Shown one piece after another: positions 19,187 through 28,697 of a stretch of DNA of 45,418 nt (positions are counted from its first letter, which is position 1; the number at the start of each line of letters is the position of its first letter). The stretch spans positions 2,131-47,548 of the forward strand of contig NZ_BFBX01000065.1 in the NCBI RefSeq assembly GCF_003851045.1, read 5' to 3'. Both the position numbers and the translations under genes were made by a program. Origin of the DNA: Paenibacillus sp. 598K (lineage in GTDB: Bacteria > Bacillota > Bacilli > Paenibacillales > Paenibacillaceae). The notes under the pieces are model-generated. The model was not told the DNA's origin, did not search any database, and saw only the letters and a program-made list of their open reading frames with translations.

Positions 19187-19984
19187 ATGCTGTACCGCAC
19201 CGAAGGCATTGTCATCCGCAATATGCCATACGGCGAGGGCAATGCGATTATTACGATCTTGACCAATACGCACGGCAAGGCCGGCATTATGGTGCGCGGC
19301 GCCAAAAAGCTCAAAAGCCGCCATGGCTCGCTGGCTCAGCCGTTTACGCACGGGGAGTTCACGTTCTTCCGCAAAAGCGGGCTCGGCACGCTGAATCACG
19401 GCGAAATCATCACCTCCCATCATAAGCTCCGCGAGCGGCTTGAGCTGTCCACCTATGCCGCATATGCTGCCGAGCTGTGCGACCGGGCACTGCAGGATGA
19501 CGAAGCGGGGGCATACGTCTTCGAGCAGCTGCGGGCCTGCTTCGCAGCGCTGGAGGAGGGCAAGGACCCCCGAATCACGCTGCATCTGTTCGAGACGAAG
19601 ATTATCCAGCTCGCCGGCTACACGCCCGAGATGGATCGCTGCATCCACTGCGGCAGCGAGGAAGGACCATTCGCCTTCAGCTACCGGCTCGGCGGCATCC
19701 TGTGCAGACGCTGCCGGGGTGTCGACCCGACCGCGCTGCAGACCGGCGACGGTGCTCTGAAGCTGCTACGACTGTTCACACGGCTCGATTTGCGGCGGCT
19801 GGGAGCGATCCAGGTGAGCGACAGCACGAGGTCGGAGCTGCGCGCTTGTATACGCAGCATGATGGATGCGCATCTGCCGCTTAAGCTGAAGTCGCGGGAT
19901 TTCCTCGACCAGATGGAGCCGTTACTCGCGCCGGATAGTGGGGGCGACTCGTCCGACCAGAACCTAGACAGCTCTCCCGGTTGA
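19187..19984 (+). CDS. recO: DNA repair protein RecO
   Basis: RecO helps load RecA on SSB-coated single strands in the RecFOR pathway. The 265-residue protein has an N-terminal OB fold (MLYRTEGIVIRNMPYGEGNA, then VRGAKKLKSRHGSLAQPF) and a helical C-terminal domain with a four-cysteine zinc site (CIHCG and CRRC, about residues 148-174). The open frame extends upstream to 19037, but the family N-terminus starts at ATG 19187, which has GGGAGAGTGGGG before it. Its stop codon overlaps the -35 box of the glyQS promoter (19981). Confidence 0.95.
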   Translation: MLYRTEGIVIRNMPYGEGNAIITILTNTHGKAGIMVRGAKKLKSRHGSLAQPFTHGEFTFFRKSGLGTLNHGEIITSHHKLRERLELSTYAAYAAELCDRALQDDEAGAYVFEQLRACFAALEEGKDPRITLHLFETKIIQLAGYTPEMDRCIHCGSEEGPFAFSYRLGGILCRRCRGVDPTALQTGDGALKLLRLFTRLDLRRLGAIQVSDSTRSELRACIRSMMDAHLPLKLKSRDFLDQMEPLLAPDSGGDSSDQNLDSSPG

Positions 19985-20009
19985 CTTGGGCCAATATTGA
20001 TGCTATGAT
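19981..20009 (+). promoter_or_regulatory. SigA-type promoter of glyQS
   Basis: TTGACT (19981-19986), a 17-base spacer and TATGAT (20004-20009) preceded by TGC, giving an extended -10. It overlaps the recO stop codon and puts the transcript start near 20016, in front of the T-box leader. Confidence 0.8.
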
Positions 20010-20015
20010 AGGTTA

Positions 20016-20264
20016 TTATGATAGGGAACGGTCCATGGGCCGCTCTCTGATCGGATGATGATGGAGAGAGTAAGTGATCTTGACCTCATACAGCGAGCCA
20101 GGGGCGGTGGGAGCCTGGTGGAGACAGATCAGCGAAGGGCGCTCCGGAGTGCGAGCAACACATGAAAGAGGATTCGCCGCAAGAGGCGGGTCAAGTAGGG
20201 TGGAACCGCGGGAGAGACTCCCGTCCCTACGTCTTCGGCAGACGTAGAGGCGGGATTTTTTGCG
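20016..20264 (+). promoter_or_regulatory. T-box riboswitch (glycine) with terminator, upstream of glyQS
   Basis: The leader has the T-box sequence AGGGTGGAACCGCGG (20197-20211), whose TGGA bulge pairs with the uncharged tRNA 3' end. Stem I is visible: TGATCT pairs with AGATCA above the specifier loop and GGAG with CTCC below it. The AGTA side is AGAGTAAG, and the 3' side GCGAAGGGCG contains GGC (20138-20140), a glycine codon, matching the downstream glycyl-tRNA synthetase. A terminator with a 15-nucleotide stem (CCCGTCCCTACGTCT and AGACGTAGAGGCGGG) and T-run ends at about 20262. The leader is 100 percent non-coding; the start and end given are estimates. Confidence 0.93.
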
Positions 20265-20309
20265 TCCCGCGATACGCTCTGGAACTATGACGAGTAGGAG
20301 TGAGCTAGG

Positions 20310-21197
20310 ATGAATGTTCAAGGCATGATCCTTACGCTGCAGCAGTTTTGGGCGGGACAAAATTGTCTCCTCATGCAGCCATACGATGTAGAGAAGGGGG
20401 CCGGCACGATGAATCCGATGACGTTCCTGCGCTCGATCGGACCCGAGCCATGGAACGTCGCTTATGTCGAGCCTTCGCGGCGACCGGCTGACGGCCGTTA
20501 TGGCGAGAACCCGAACCGGCTGTATCAGCACCATCAGTTCCAGGTCATCCTGAAGCCTTCGCCGGACGATATTCAGGAGCTGTATCTGGAGAGCCTCCGT
20601 CAGCTCGGCATCGACCCGCGCCATCATGACATCCGCTTCGTCGAGGACAACTGGGAGTCGCCGACGCTGGGCGCATGGGGGCTGGGCTGGGAAGTATGGC
20701 TGGACGGCATGGAGATCACGCAGTTCACCTACTTCCAGCAGGTCGGCGGCATCGACGCGGTACCGGTAGCCGTCGAGATTACGTATGGCATGGAGCGTCT
20801 TGCCTCTTATATTCAGGACAAGGAAAATGTGTTCGATCTCGAGTGGGTCAATGGCGTCACCTATGGCGACGTCTTCAAGCAGCCTGAGTACGAGCACTCC
20901 AAATATACGTTCGAGCTGGCTGACGCGGCCATGCTGTTCTCGCTGTTCGCCAAGTATGAGGAGGAAGCGAGACGGGCAATGGAGGCCGATCTGGTCTTCC
21001 CGGCTTACGATTATGTCCTGAAATGCTCCCATACGTTCAACCTGCTCGATGCTCGCGGCGCGATCAGCGTCACGGAGCGGACCGGCTACATCACCCGCGT
21101 GCGCAACCTGGCGCGGCAATGCGCGGCGACATATCTGGAGGAACGCGAGAAGCTTGGCTTCCCGCTGCTGAAAAAGGAGGCGAGCGCGCATGAGTAA
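20310..21197 (+). CDS. glyQ: Glycyl-tRNA synthetase alpha subunit
   Basis: GlyQ is the catalytic class II subunit of the alpha2-beta2 glycyl-tRNA synthetase, which charges tRNA-Gly. The 295-residue protein is the normal length. Signatures: [58 protein letters not shown] (motif 2 region), [13 protein letters not shown] and [14 protein letters not shown]. It is controlled by the glycine T-box in front of it. AGGAGTGAGC precedes the ATG. The last codons overlap the glyS start by 8 bases, so the two subunits are translated together. Confidence 0.97.
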   Translation: MNVQGMILTLQQFWAGQNCLLMQPYDVEKGAGTMNPMTFLRSIGPEPWNVAYVEPSRRPADGRYGENPNRLYQHHQFQVILKPSPDDIQELYLESLRQLGIDPRHHDIRFVEDNWESPTLGAWGLGWEVWLDGMEITQFTYFQQVGGIDAVPVAVEITYGMERLASYIQDKENVFDLEWVNGVTYGDVFKQPEYEHSKYTFELADAAMLFSLFAKYEEEARRAMEADLVFPAYDYVLKCSHTFNLLDARGAISVTERTGYITRVRNLARQCAATYLEEREKLGFPLLKKEASAHE

Positions 21198-23271
21198 CCA
21201 TTTGCTGCTGGAGATCGGACTTGAAGAGGTGCCAGCCCGCTTCGTGCGCGGCGCTATGAATCAACTGCAGGAGCGCGTGGTCAAGTGGCTCGGCGAAGCG
21301 CGCATCGGCCATGGCGAGGTGCGAGCCTATGCGACGCCTAGACGGCTGGCGCTGCTGATCGCCGATGTCGCCGACAAGCAGACCGACATCCACGAGGAGG
21401 TCAAGGGTCCCTCGCGCAAGATTGCGATCGATGCCGAGGGCAACTGGAGCAAGGCGGCGCTTGGCTTCGCCCGCAGCCAGGGCGTGGAGCCGGAGCAGCT
21501 GTTCATGAAGGAATTGCAAGGCGTGGAGTATGTCTATGCGAACAAGAGCAGTCTCGGCACGAATACGGTGGATGTGCTGCCGGAGGGGCTGCGTCAGCAA
21601 ATCGTCGCCATGACGTTCCCCAAAAACATGCGCTGGGGCACGCAGGAGCTGCGCTTCGTCCGGCCGATCCGCTGGTTGACGGCCTTGCTCGGCTCGGAGA
21701 TCCTGGCGCTCGAGATCGCCGGCGTGTCTAGCGGCAATACGTCAAAGGGGCATCGCTTCCTCGGCGAGACAGCGGTCATCGACAGTGCCGAGAACTATGT
21801 GGAGCGGCTCCGTGAGCAGCAGGTCATCGTAGACGTGCGCGAGCGCGAGGAGCTGATCCTTGCCCAGATCGAGGCGATGAGCGCCGAGCGCGGCTGGCAT
21901 ATCGCGGTGAAGGAGGATCTGCTCGAAGAGATCGTCTTCCTGGTCGAATACCCGACGGCGTTATACGGCAGCTTTGATCCGTCCTTCCTGGAGATCCCGC
22001 AGGAGGTCTTGATTACTTCGATGCGAGAGCATCAGCGCTACTTCCCGGTCATGAACGAGCAGGGCGAGCTGCTGCCGCACTTCGTGACGGTGCGCAACGG
22101 CGACGCGACCTCGATCGAGCAGGTCGCTCGCGGCAATGAGAAGGTGCTGCGCGCCCGCTTGTCGGATGCGAAGTTCTTCTATGCGGAGGACCAGAAGCTG
22201 TCGATCGAGGCGGCGCTGGCGAAGCTCGAGTCGATCGTCTACCACGAGGAGTTGGGTACGATGACCGAGAAGGTCGGCCGCATCCGCGAGGTGGCGCGCA
22301 GACTGCACGAGCGGCTCGGACTGGACGGCGAGACGGCGGCCGCCATCGACCGGGCGGCCGCGATCGCCAAGTTCGACCTGGTGACGCAGATGGTCTACGA
22401 GTTCCCGGAGCTGCAAGGCATCATGGGCGAGGACTATGCTCGCAAGGCTGGCGAGAGCGAAGCGGTCGCCCGCGCCGTGTTCGAGCATTATCAGCCGCGC
22501 TTCGCAGGCGAGCAAGCGCCGGCCTCGGTGCCGGGTGCGATCGTCTCGCTGGCCGACAAGATCGATACGATCGTCGGCTGCTTCTCGATCGGCATCATCC
22601 CGACCGGCTCGCAGGACCCTTATGCGCTGCGCAGACAGGCGGCGGGCGTCGTCCAGACGCTGATCGCGCATGGCTTCGAGTTGCAGCTCGGCGACCTGTT
22701 CGATCTGGCGCTTGACGTACACGGAGCGCGCGGCATGACGCGCGATCGCGCCGAGGTGCGCGGCGAGCTGAGCGAGTTCTTCGCGCTCCGTGTCAAAAAT
22801 CTGCTCAGCGAGCACGGCATCCGCTACGATGTGATCGACGCAGTAATGGCGGCTGGCTTCGACAATCTGCGGATGACGGTCGAGCGAGCATCGGCGCTGT
22901 TCGCAGCGGCGAGCGGCGAGCAGAAGGACAGCTTCAAGCTGGCGGTCGATGCGATCAATCGCGTCGGCAATCTGGCGGCTAAGGCAGAGCAGGCCGGCAC
23001 CGACCCGGCGCTGTTCGCAGAGGATGTCGAGCGCGAGCTCTACGCGCACTGGCAGCAGGCGCGCCCGCAACTGGCCGCAGCGCTGGCCGCCGGCGACGCC
23101 GCCGAGGCGATCAGCCGTCTGGCTGCGCTGCGCGAGCCGATTACGGCATATTTCGACCAGGTGATGGTCATGGCCGAGGACCCGGCAGTGCGGGCCAATC
23201 GGCTCGGACTGTTGGCGGAGATGGCGGCCGCCATCCGGCCGATCGCCGACTTTTCCAAATTGGTCTGGTAG
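21190..23271 (+). CDS. glyS: Glycyl-tRNA synthetase beta subunit
   Basis: The 693-residue beta subunit carries tRNA-recognition and other accessory domains for GlyQ. Signatures: [20 protein letters not shown] at the start, [46 protein letters not shown], an HD-like segment with [20 protein letters not shown], and [20 protein letters not shown], followed by the anticodon-binding-like C-terminal domain. Length is normal. AAGGAGGCG lies before the overlapping ATG. After the stop there is a short GC hairpin without a T-run, so transcription may continue into the PPDK regulatory gene. The ccpN gene, which separates glyS from yqfL in B. subtilis, is absent. Confidence 0.96.
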   Translation: MSNHLLLEIGLEEVPARFVRGAMNQLQERVVKWLGEARIGHGEVRAYATPRRLALLIADVADKQTDIHEEVKGPSRKIAIDAEGNWSKAALGFARSQGVEPEQLFMKELQGVEYVYANKSSLGTNTVDVLPEGLRQQIVAMTFPKNMRWGTQELRFVRPIRWLTALLGSEILALEIAGVSSGNTSKGHRFLGETAVIDSAENYVERLREQQVIVDVREREELILAQIEAMSAERGWHIAVKEDLLEEIVFLVEYPTALYGSFDPSFLEIPQEVLITSMREHQRYFPVMNEQGELLPHFVTVRNGDATSIEQVARGNEKVLRARLSDAKFFYAEDQKLSIEAALAKLESIVYHEELGTMTEKVGRIREVARRLHERLGLDGETAAAIDRAAAIAKFDLVTQMVYEFPELQGIMGEDYARKAGESEAVARAVFEHYQPRFAGEQAPASVPGAIVSLADKIDTIVGCFSIGIIPTGSQDPYALRRQAAGVVQTLIAHGFELQLGDLFDLALDVHGARGMTRDRAEVRGELSEFFALRVKNLLSEHGIRYDVIDAVMAAGFDNLRMTVERASALFAAASGEQKDSFKLAVDAINRVGNLAAKAEQAGTDPALFAEDVERELYAHWQQARPQLAAALAAGDAAEAISRLAALREPITAYFDQVMVMAEDPAVRANRLGLLAEMAAAIRPIADFSKLVW

Positions 23272-23324
23272 GCGGGGCTCCCCGCCTGTCTATACCATAA
23301 GCTGAGATTCTGGAGGTGTTGACC

Positions 23325-24158
23325 ATGACGCTGGATCCGCTGACCGTATTCCACAAAAATCCCGACGTCATTATTTATGTCGTATCCGATTCGGCCGGCG
23401 ATACCGGCGAGTTGGTCGTCCGGGCGGCGATCGCCCAGTTCCATCCTGTCAACTCGGAGATTCGTCGGGCATCCTTTATCCAGGACGAGTCTGCCGTGGA
23501 GCGCATGGTCAAGCTGGCCAAACAAAATCAGGCGATCGTCCTGTACACGCTCGTCATCCCGCAGCTGCGGCAGTATATCGCCCGGCTGTGCGAGGATTAC
23601 GGCGTTGTCGCCATCGATCTGCTCGGCTCGCTCATCACCAGCATGGAGCAGCGGATCGGCCGCAGCTCTCGCAATGAGCCCGGTCTGAACCATGTGCTCG
23701 ACGAGGATTACTTCCGCAAGGTGGAGGCGGTGGAGTTCGCCGTCAAATACGACGATGCCAAGGATACAAGCGGCGTCCGCAAGGCCGACATTGTCCTGAT
23801 CGGGGTGTCGCGCACGTCCAAGACGCCGCTCTCGATGTATCTGGCGCACAAAAAATTTAAGGTCGCCAACGTGCCGCTGGTGCCCGAGATCAAGCCGCCG
23901 GACGAGCTGTTCGCTCTGCCGTCGGAAAAGGTCATCGGCCTGACCATCGGCACGCATTATCTCAATGTCATCCGCAAGGAGCGGCTGAAGGCACTTGGAC
24001 TGCCGGACAGCGCCTCTTATGCGACGACGGACCGGATCGAGCGCGAGCTGCAATATGCGGAGGAGATTATGCAGCGCATCGGCTGCAAGGTGATCGATGT
24101 GTCGCACCGCGCCGTCGAAGAAACAGCCAGCCTCATCCTCGAACATATCCGAAATTGA
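23325..24158 (+). CDS. yqfL: Pyruvate,phosphate dikinase regulatory protein (kinase/pyrophosphorylase, DUF299)
   Basis: A 277-residue bifunctional regulator of the PPDK/PEP synthase regulatory family (YqfL). It phosphorylates the dikinase with ADP and removes the phosphate by phosphorolysis. Seen: IYVVSDSAGDTGELVVRAAI near the start, QFHPVNSEIRRASFI, and the ADP-binding P-loop GVSRTSKTPLSMYLA, then VANVPLVPEIKPP and GLTIGTHYLNVIRKERLKAL. I place the start at ATG 23325 because GGAGG at 23312-23316 overlaps the earlier GTG (23316) and is at the right distance from the ATG. No ppdK gene is in the window, so the target must be elsewhere. Confidence 0.93.
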   Translation: MTLDPLTVFHKNPDVIIYVVSDSAGDTGELVVRAAIAQFHPVNSEIRRASFIQDESAVERMVKLAKQNQAIVLYTLVIPQLRQYIARLCEDYGVVAIDLLGSLITSMEQRIGRSSRNEPGLNHVLDEDYFRKVEAVEFAVKYDDAKDTSGVRKADIVLIGVSRTSKTPLSMYLAHKKFKVANVPLVPEIKPPDELFALPSEKVIGLTIGTHYLNVIRKERLKALGLPDSASYATTDRIERELQYAEEIMQRIGCKVIDVSHRAVEETASLILEHIRN

Positions 24159-24224
24159 TTGCATTCGTTCATTTTCGACGAAAAAAAGTAGGAAATCCGT
24201 AATTCGGGCGAATATTAGGCAGGA

Positions 24225-24253
24225 TTTTCTTTGCTTACAGCGTATATTATACT
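24225..24253 (+). promoter_or_regulatory. Possible promoter of the yqxD-dnaG-sigA operon
   Basis: A good -10 box TATACT (24248-24253) with a weak -35 TTTTCT (24225-24230) at 17 bases. Start of transcription would be near 24260, leaving a very short leader before yqxD. A 9-bp imperfect hairpin (AGGAAATCC with GGATTTTCT, about 24190-24230) just upstream may end the preceding transcript. Confidence 0.4.
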
Positions 24254-24285
24254 ACGGAAGTTTACGAGAATTGCGGTGATGTCCT

Positions 24286-24750
24286 ATCGATTACACAGGT
24301 CCGACGATTGTTGTCGATGCCGATGCTTGCCCCGTCAAGCCTGAGATCGCTGAGACGGCGAGACGCTTCGGCGTGCCGGTGCTGCTGGTCGCCTCCTACG
24401 ACCATCGGCTGCAGGCCGAGGAAGGGGTGCGGGTCGTCCAGGTCGACCGGAGCAGCCAGTCGGTCGATCTCTATATCGCCAATCATGTCCGCAAGGGCGA
24501 TATCGTGATCACCCAGGACTTTGGACTGGCGACGATTACGCTGGCCAAAGGCGCGACGGTGTTGTCGAATCGCGGCCAACGCTACGATGACGCGACGATT
24601 GATTTCCTGATGGAGCGCCGTCACGAACAAGCCAAAATCCGGCGCGGCGGCGGCAGATCGAAGGGACCGCGTGCAATGTCCGGAGAGGATCGGTTGCGAT
24701 TTCAACAAAAGCTGACAAAAGTTTTGCAAATGCGGCAGGAGATCAAGTAG
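24286..24750 (+). CDS. yqxD: YaiI/YqxD family protein (DUF188), start codon abnormal
   Basis: A DUF188 protein, about 154 residues, PIN/NYN-like fold, function not established. The diagnostic N-terminus TIVVDADACPVKPEIAETA (from base 24304) and later SYDHRL and KGDIVITQDFGLATITLAKG are intact. In this frame the last stop is TGA at 24277, and no ATG, GTG or TTG follows before the conserved N-terminus. Possible starts are ATC at 24286 (weak GGTGAT 6 bases before) or ATT at 24307. Alternatively an ATG at 24279 could be used if one base were missing between 24279 and 24304, giving MSYRLHRP joined to TIVVDADA. The first in-frame GTG (24373) would remove the conserved DADACP motif and is unlikely. 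It is followed by dnaG and sigA as in B. subtilis. Confidence 0.8.
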   Translation: MDYTGPTIVVDADACPVKPEIAETARRFGVPVLLVASYDHRLQAEEGVRVVQVDRSSQSVDLYIANHVRKGDIVITQDFGLATITLAKGATVLSNRGQRYDDATIDFLMERRHEQAKIRRGGGRSKGPRAMSGEDRLRFQQKLTKVLQMRQEIK

Positions 24751-24796
24751 TCGTAGCGAATAGTTATCTACGTGTTACAAGGATGAAGGTGATCAA

Positions 24797-26638
24797 GTGT
24801 CTTACGGCAAAATTCCAGAATCAGTCATCCAGGAAGTGCTTCGACATCACGATATTGTGGAAACGGTAGGCAAGTACGTTCATCTCTCCAAACAAGGAAA
24901 ATATATGAAAGGCCTCTGTCCGTTTCATTCCGAGAAGACGCCGTCGTTTACCGTAACGCCTGAAAAGCAAATCTTCTATTGTTATGGCTGCGGCCAAGGC
25001 GGCGACGTCATCAAGTTCGTAGCGGAGATGGAAGGCTATTCCTTCCCCGAAGCGGTCACCGCGATGGCCGAGGATGCGGGACTTGCAGTCAGCTGGACGC
25101 AGACCGCCGCCCAGCCGACGGAGCAGCAGCGGGAGCGCGATACGATGGTGGCGGCGCATGAGTATGCGGCCAAGGTATACAACTACCTGCTGAAAAACTC
25201 GGAATTCGGCCAGTCGGCAATGGCCTATCTTCGCAATCGCGGACTGACCGACAAGCTGATCGATCAGTTCATGATCGGTTATGCGCCGGCGCGTTGGGAT
25301 ACGCTGGTCGGCTTCCTGCAGAAGCGCGATTACGACCTGCCGTTGATGGAGAAGGCCGGCCTGCTGTCCGGCAAGCAAGATGGCAGCGGGTATGTCGATC
25401 GGTTCCGGGACCGGATCATGTTCCCGCTCTGGGATCGGCAAGGCAAGGTGATCGGGTTCGCTGGGAGAAGCATAGGCGACGCACAGCCGAAGTATCTCAA
25501 CTCGCCCGAGACGTCGCTCTTCCATAAGAGCAGGAGCCTGTACCACTTTCACGCTGCGCGAGCCGACATACGCAAGTCTGGACGAATCGTGCTCTTCGAG
25601 GGCTATATGGATGTCATCAAAGCGTGGAGCGCCGGCGTGCACAACGGCGTCGCCACGATGGGCACGGCGCTCACGGAGGAGCATGTCGAGCTTATCAGGC
25701 GCAACGTCAACGAAGCGATCATCTGCTACGATGGCGATTCTGCAGGTCAGTCGGCTGCCCTGAAGACATTGCCAATGTTTGAAAAGGCGGGCATGAAGGC
25801 AAGTGTTGCCATGCTGCCGCAAGGGATGGATCCTGATGATTATATCGCGGCGAAGGGGGCGGACAGCTTCGTCCGGGAGATATTGTCCCAGCCTGTGTCC
25901 AAGACGAAATTTAGACTACTATCTTTGCGGAAAAACCATATACTGCTAGAAGAAGAGGGTCGCAAAAATTACGTCATGGCAGCGGTAAGTCATATTGCCG
26001 AGCTGGAATCGGCGGTCGAGAAGGAGTTTTATCTGAAGGAGTTGGCCACGGAATTCGGATTTTCGCTCGATACACTGAAGCATCAATGCAATCAAATCCA
26101 GCTGCAGCGCCAAAAAAACCGCCCCGGCGGGGATAATAACGAAAATCCGTGGAATAATGGTATGAATGAAAAACCGCGATCAAGCCGCACGAAAAGCGTG
26201 CTGCCGGCTTATCACAAAGCGGAGCGGCATCTGCTGTACGCAATGCTGCAGGACGGCGAAGTGGCGGGCATGGTGTACGACCGCCTGGGCGATGCTTTTA
26301 TCGTGGAGGATCACGCAGCGCTGGCTGCTTACTTATATGCTTACTATGCGCAAGGCAACGGACCGGACGTCAGCCGATTCATGAGCACGCTGCAGGACGA
26401 CCGGCTGGAGCGTACGGCCAGCTCCATCCTCATGACCGACGACGACTATTCGCCGTTTGGTCCGGAGCTGATGGAGGCGTATATCCAAGTCATACAGCAA
26501 GAGAGCAGGCGCAGGGATCTGCAACAACGCAAAGAGGAATGGGTGCGTGCCGAACGAGCAGGCGAGCCCGTTCTGGCAGCACAAATTTTGATTGAGATTA
26601 GTGCCCTAGAAAGACAGCTCAAAGATGGTTTTGGATGA
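24797..26638 (+). CDS. dnaG: DNA primase
   Basis: DnaG makes RNA primers for replication. The 613-residue protein is the usual length. The N-terminal CHC2 zinc domain has Cys41, His44, Cys62 and Cys65 (GLCPFHSEKTPSF then IFYCYGCGQGGDV). The TOPRIM catalytic core shows RDRIMFPLWDRQGKVIGFAG, ILFEGYMDVI (the metal-binding Glu) and ICYDGDSAGQSAALK (the Asp-x-Asp pair). The C-terminal helicase-binding domain follows residue about 430. GTG start at 24797 with AAGGTGATC upstream. It stands between yqxD and sigA in the standard macromolecular-synthesis operon. Confidence 0.97.
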   Translation: MSYGKIPESVIQEVLRHHDIVETVGKYVHLSKQGKYMKGLCPFHSEKTPSFTVTPEKQIFYCYGCGQGGDVIKFVAEMEGYSFPEAVTAMAEDAGLAVSWTQTAAQPTEQQRERDTMVAAHEYAAKVYNYLLKNSEFGQSAMAYLRNRGLTDKLIDQFMIGYAPARWDTLVGFLQKRDYDLPLMEKAGLLSGKQDGSGYVDRFRDRIMFPLWDRQGKVIGFAGRSIGDAQPKYLNSPETSLFHKSRSLYHFHAARADIRKSGRIVLFEGYMDVIKAWSAGVHNGVATMGTALTEEHVELIRRNVNEAIICYDGDSAGQSAALKTLPMFEKAGMKASVAMLPQGMDPDDYIAAKGADSFVREILSQPVSKTKFRLLSLRKNHILLEEEGRKNYVMAAVSHIAELESAVEKEFYLKELATEFGFSLDTLKHQCNQIQLQRQKNRPGGDNNENPWNNGMNEKPRSSRTKSVLPAYHKAERHLLYAMLQDGEVAGMVYDRLGDAFIVEDHAALAAYLYAYYAQGNGPDVSRFMSTLQDDRLERTASSILMTDDDYSPFGPELMEAYIQVIQQESRRRDLQQRKEEWVRAERAGEPVLAAQILIEISALERQLKDGFG

Positions 26639-26666
26639 ACGTTTCTAGGGAGGAGGGAGTCGGAAT

Positions 26667-27791
26667 ATGGCGAATGATCAACATACTGAACTAGAAACAG
26701 AGCAGAAGCTGGAGCTGGTCAAGGACCAACTGATCGAGCAGGGTAAAAAAAGATCGGCTTTGTCATACAAAGAAATTATGGAGAAGCTGGCCCCCTTCGA
26801 TCAGGATCCGGAACAAATCGACGAGTTCTTCGAGCAGCTCGACGACCTCGGTATCGAAGTTACCAATGAGCGAGAGGAAGAGCTGCCGCTTGGAGCCCGA
26901 GAAGACCACGGGGAGCACGACGATTTCAGCTTCGACGATGATCTGGCGCTTCCTCCCGGCATTAAGATCAATGACCCGGTCCGGATGTATCTGAAAGAGA
27001 TCGGCCGCGTGCCCCTGCTCTCTGCCGATGATGAGGTAGAGCTGGCCAAGCGGATCGAGAAAGGCGATGAAGAAGCCAAGCGTCGGCTTGCAGAAGCCAA
27101 TCTGCGACTCGTCGTCAGCATCGCCAAGCGTTATGTAGGGCGGGGGATGCTGTTCCTGGACTTGATCCAGGAAGGCAACATGGGCCTGATCAAGGCGGTC
27201 GAGAAATTCGATCACGACAAAGGGTTCAAATTCAGTACCTACGCCACGTGGTGGATCCGCCAAGCGATCACGCGGGCGATCGCCGACCAAGCGCGGACGA
27301 TCCGGATCCCGGTTCATATGGTGGAGACGATCAATAAGCTGATTCGCGTCTCCCGTCAGCTCCTACAGGAGCTGGGGCGCGAACCGACGCCTGAGGAGAT
27401 CGCAGCAGAGATGGATCTGAGCACGGACAAGGTCCGGGAGATTATGAAGATCGCCCAGGAGCCGGTGTCGCTGGAGACGCCGATCGGCGAGGAGGACGAC
27501 TCCCATCTCGGCGACTTTATCGAGGATCAGGAAGCATTGGCGCCTGCGGATGCCGCTGCCTACGAGCTGCTCAAGGAACAGCTGGAGGATGTGCTCGATA
27601 CGTTGACGGAGCGCGAGGAGAATGTGCTGCGGTTGCGCTTCGGACTTGATGACGGACGGACCCGCACCTTGGAGGAAGTCGGCAAGGTATTTGGCGTGAC
27701 CCGTGAGAGAATCCGGCAGATCGAGGCCAAGGCGCTTCGGAAGCTCCGCCATCCGAGCCGCAGCAAACGACTTAAGGATTTCCTCGAGTAA
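26667..27791 (+). CDS. sigA: RNA polymerase primary sigma factor SigA
   Basis: The housekeeping sigma-70 factor, 374 residues, close to B. subtilis SigA (371). Region 1.1 is at the N-terminus, region 1.2 is [17 protein letters not shown], and region 2 includes [36 protein letters not shown] and [15 protein letters not shown] (-10 recognition). Region 3 starts at [13 protein letters not shown], and region 4.2 is [20 protein letters not shown] followed by the conserved C-terminus [27 protein letters not shown] precedes the ATG. A terminator follows immediately. Confidence 0.98.
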   Translation: MANDQHTELETEQKLELVKDQLIEQGKKRSALSYKEIMEKLAPFDQDPEQIDEFFEQLDDLGIEVTNEREEELPLGAREDHGEHDDFSFDDDLALPPGIKINDPVRMYLKEIGRVPLLSADDEVELAKRIEKGDEEAKRRLAEANLRLVVSIAKRYVGRGMLFLDLIQEGNMGLIKAVEKFDHDKGFKFSTYATWWIRQAITRAIADQARTIRIPVHMVETINKLIRVSRQLLQELGREPTPEEIAAEMDLSTDKVREIMKIAQEPVSLETPIGEEDDSHLGDFIEDQEALAPADAAAYELLKEQLEDVLDTLTEREENVLRLRFGLDDGRTRTLEEVGKVFGVTRERIRQIEAKALRKLRHPSRSKRLKDFLE

Positions 27792-27797
27792 GCATTG

Positions 27798-27834
27798 GGA
27801 CCTTTCTGCAGCCGTTGCAGCAAGGTCTTTTTTT
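27798..27834 (+). terminator. Intrinsic terminator after sigA
   Basis: GACCTTTCTGCA and TGCAGCAAGGTC form a 12-base stem with one mismatch, followed by a run of seven T. It begins 8 bases after the sigA stop codon. Confidence 0.9.
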
Positions 27835-27866
27835 CTTCACTATCCCCGAAGGGAACGAATAAGCGA

Positions 27867-28697
27867 ATGGACCAGGAGCGACGCAAAACGATCGTCAAGG
27901 AAATCGAGCATTGGCAGCAAAGCAAATTACTGCCCGATCAGTATTGCGATTTTTTGTTGAATTTGTACCTCGATGACGCCGCCGAACGGGCGCCGACGTC
28001 GCTTGCCGGCAAAACGGCGGCGATCGTCAATCGTTCCCGAGGGGGCCAATGGGTTAAAGCAATAGCAATGATCTCCTTGATTTGTATGATTTTTCTTTAT
28101 TTTAGCGATTTCCCCCTGCTATTGCAAATCCCGATTGCTTCATTGGCCGTTTTGTTCCTGTTGACGCTTGGTCAGCGCCGACGGCGAATGGGTCGGGAGT
28201 CGGAGGGGATGGCCTGGATCGCCGCAGGTACGGTGATCATGCTCGGCGCAGGGCTGTATTTGCTGCATGCCCATTCGGACGGCTCTTGGACATGGCTGGC
28301 GATTTTCCTGGCGGGGTGCGCTTTGTTTTGGATCGTCTTTGGCCTTCTGGCTTCGATCCCGCTGCTTCATCTGTGTGGATGGGCAGCCGCTATGATGGTC
28401 TATGCCCTGCTGCTGCACCGGATGACAGAGCAGCCGGCTTGGTATGATATCCAGCTGTATTGGGTGCCGTTGGCGGTACTGTTCGCTTGGGGGAGCTGGC
28501 TCGTGCAGCGTCTGAGCAAGAAGGCCTCCTCGATTCTCTTCGTCACGGCGTTGCTGCTCTGGTTTATGCCGGAGCTCTACCATGCCATGCTGACCGACGA
28601 CGCGGCCTTGCTTCAGCTGCAGCTGCTAGCCAAGCTGGCGATGGCGGGAATACTATTGTTTGTGTTACGAAAAAAATGGATTGCGTGGGTAGCCTAA
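27867..28697 (+). CDS. Multi-pass membrane protein, DUF2157-like N-terminus
   Basis: A 276-residue membrane protein not firmly recognised. The N-terminal 40 residues (IEHWQQSKLLPDQYCDFLL) look like the short soluble region of DUF2157-type proteins, a weak assignment. About eight hydrophobic helices follow from residue 60 to the end, with basic loops (LGQRRRRMGRES, VQRLSKKAS). The ATG at 27867 is chosen over the longer frame from 27795, which begins in the sigA terminator; AAGGGAACG lies about 12 bases upstream. It occupies the place held by the cytochrome gene cccA in B. subtilis. Its stop overlaps the trmK start (TAATG), so it is translated with trmK. Confidence 0.75.
   Translation: MDQERRKTIVKEIEHWQQSKLLPDQYCDFLLNLYLDDAAERAPTSLAGKTAAIVNRSRGGQWVKAIAMISLICMIFLYFSDFPLLLQIPIASLAVLFLLTLGQRRRRMGRESEGMAWIAAGTVIMLGAGLYLLHAHSDGSWTWLAIFLAGCALFWIVFGLLASIPLLHLCGWAAAMMVYALLLHRMTEQPAWYDIQLYWVPLAVLFAWGSWLVQRLSKKASSILFVTALLLWFMPELYHAMLTDDAALLQLQLLAKLAMAGILLFVLRKKWIAWVA

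Noticed and set aside
23271..23286. GC hairpin GGCGGG/CCCGCC just after glyS as terminator
   Set aside because: Only a 6-bp stem, no T-run; kept only as a possible pause. Transcription may continue into yqfL.
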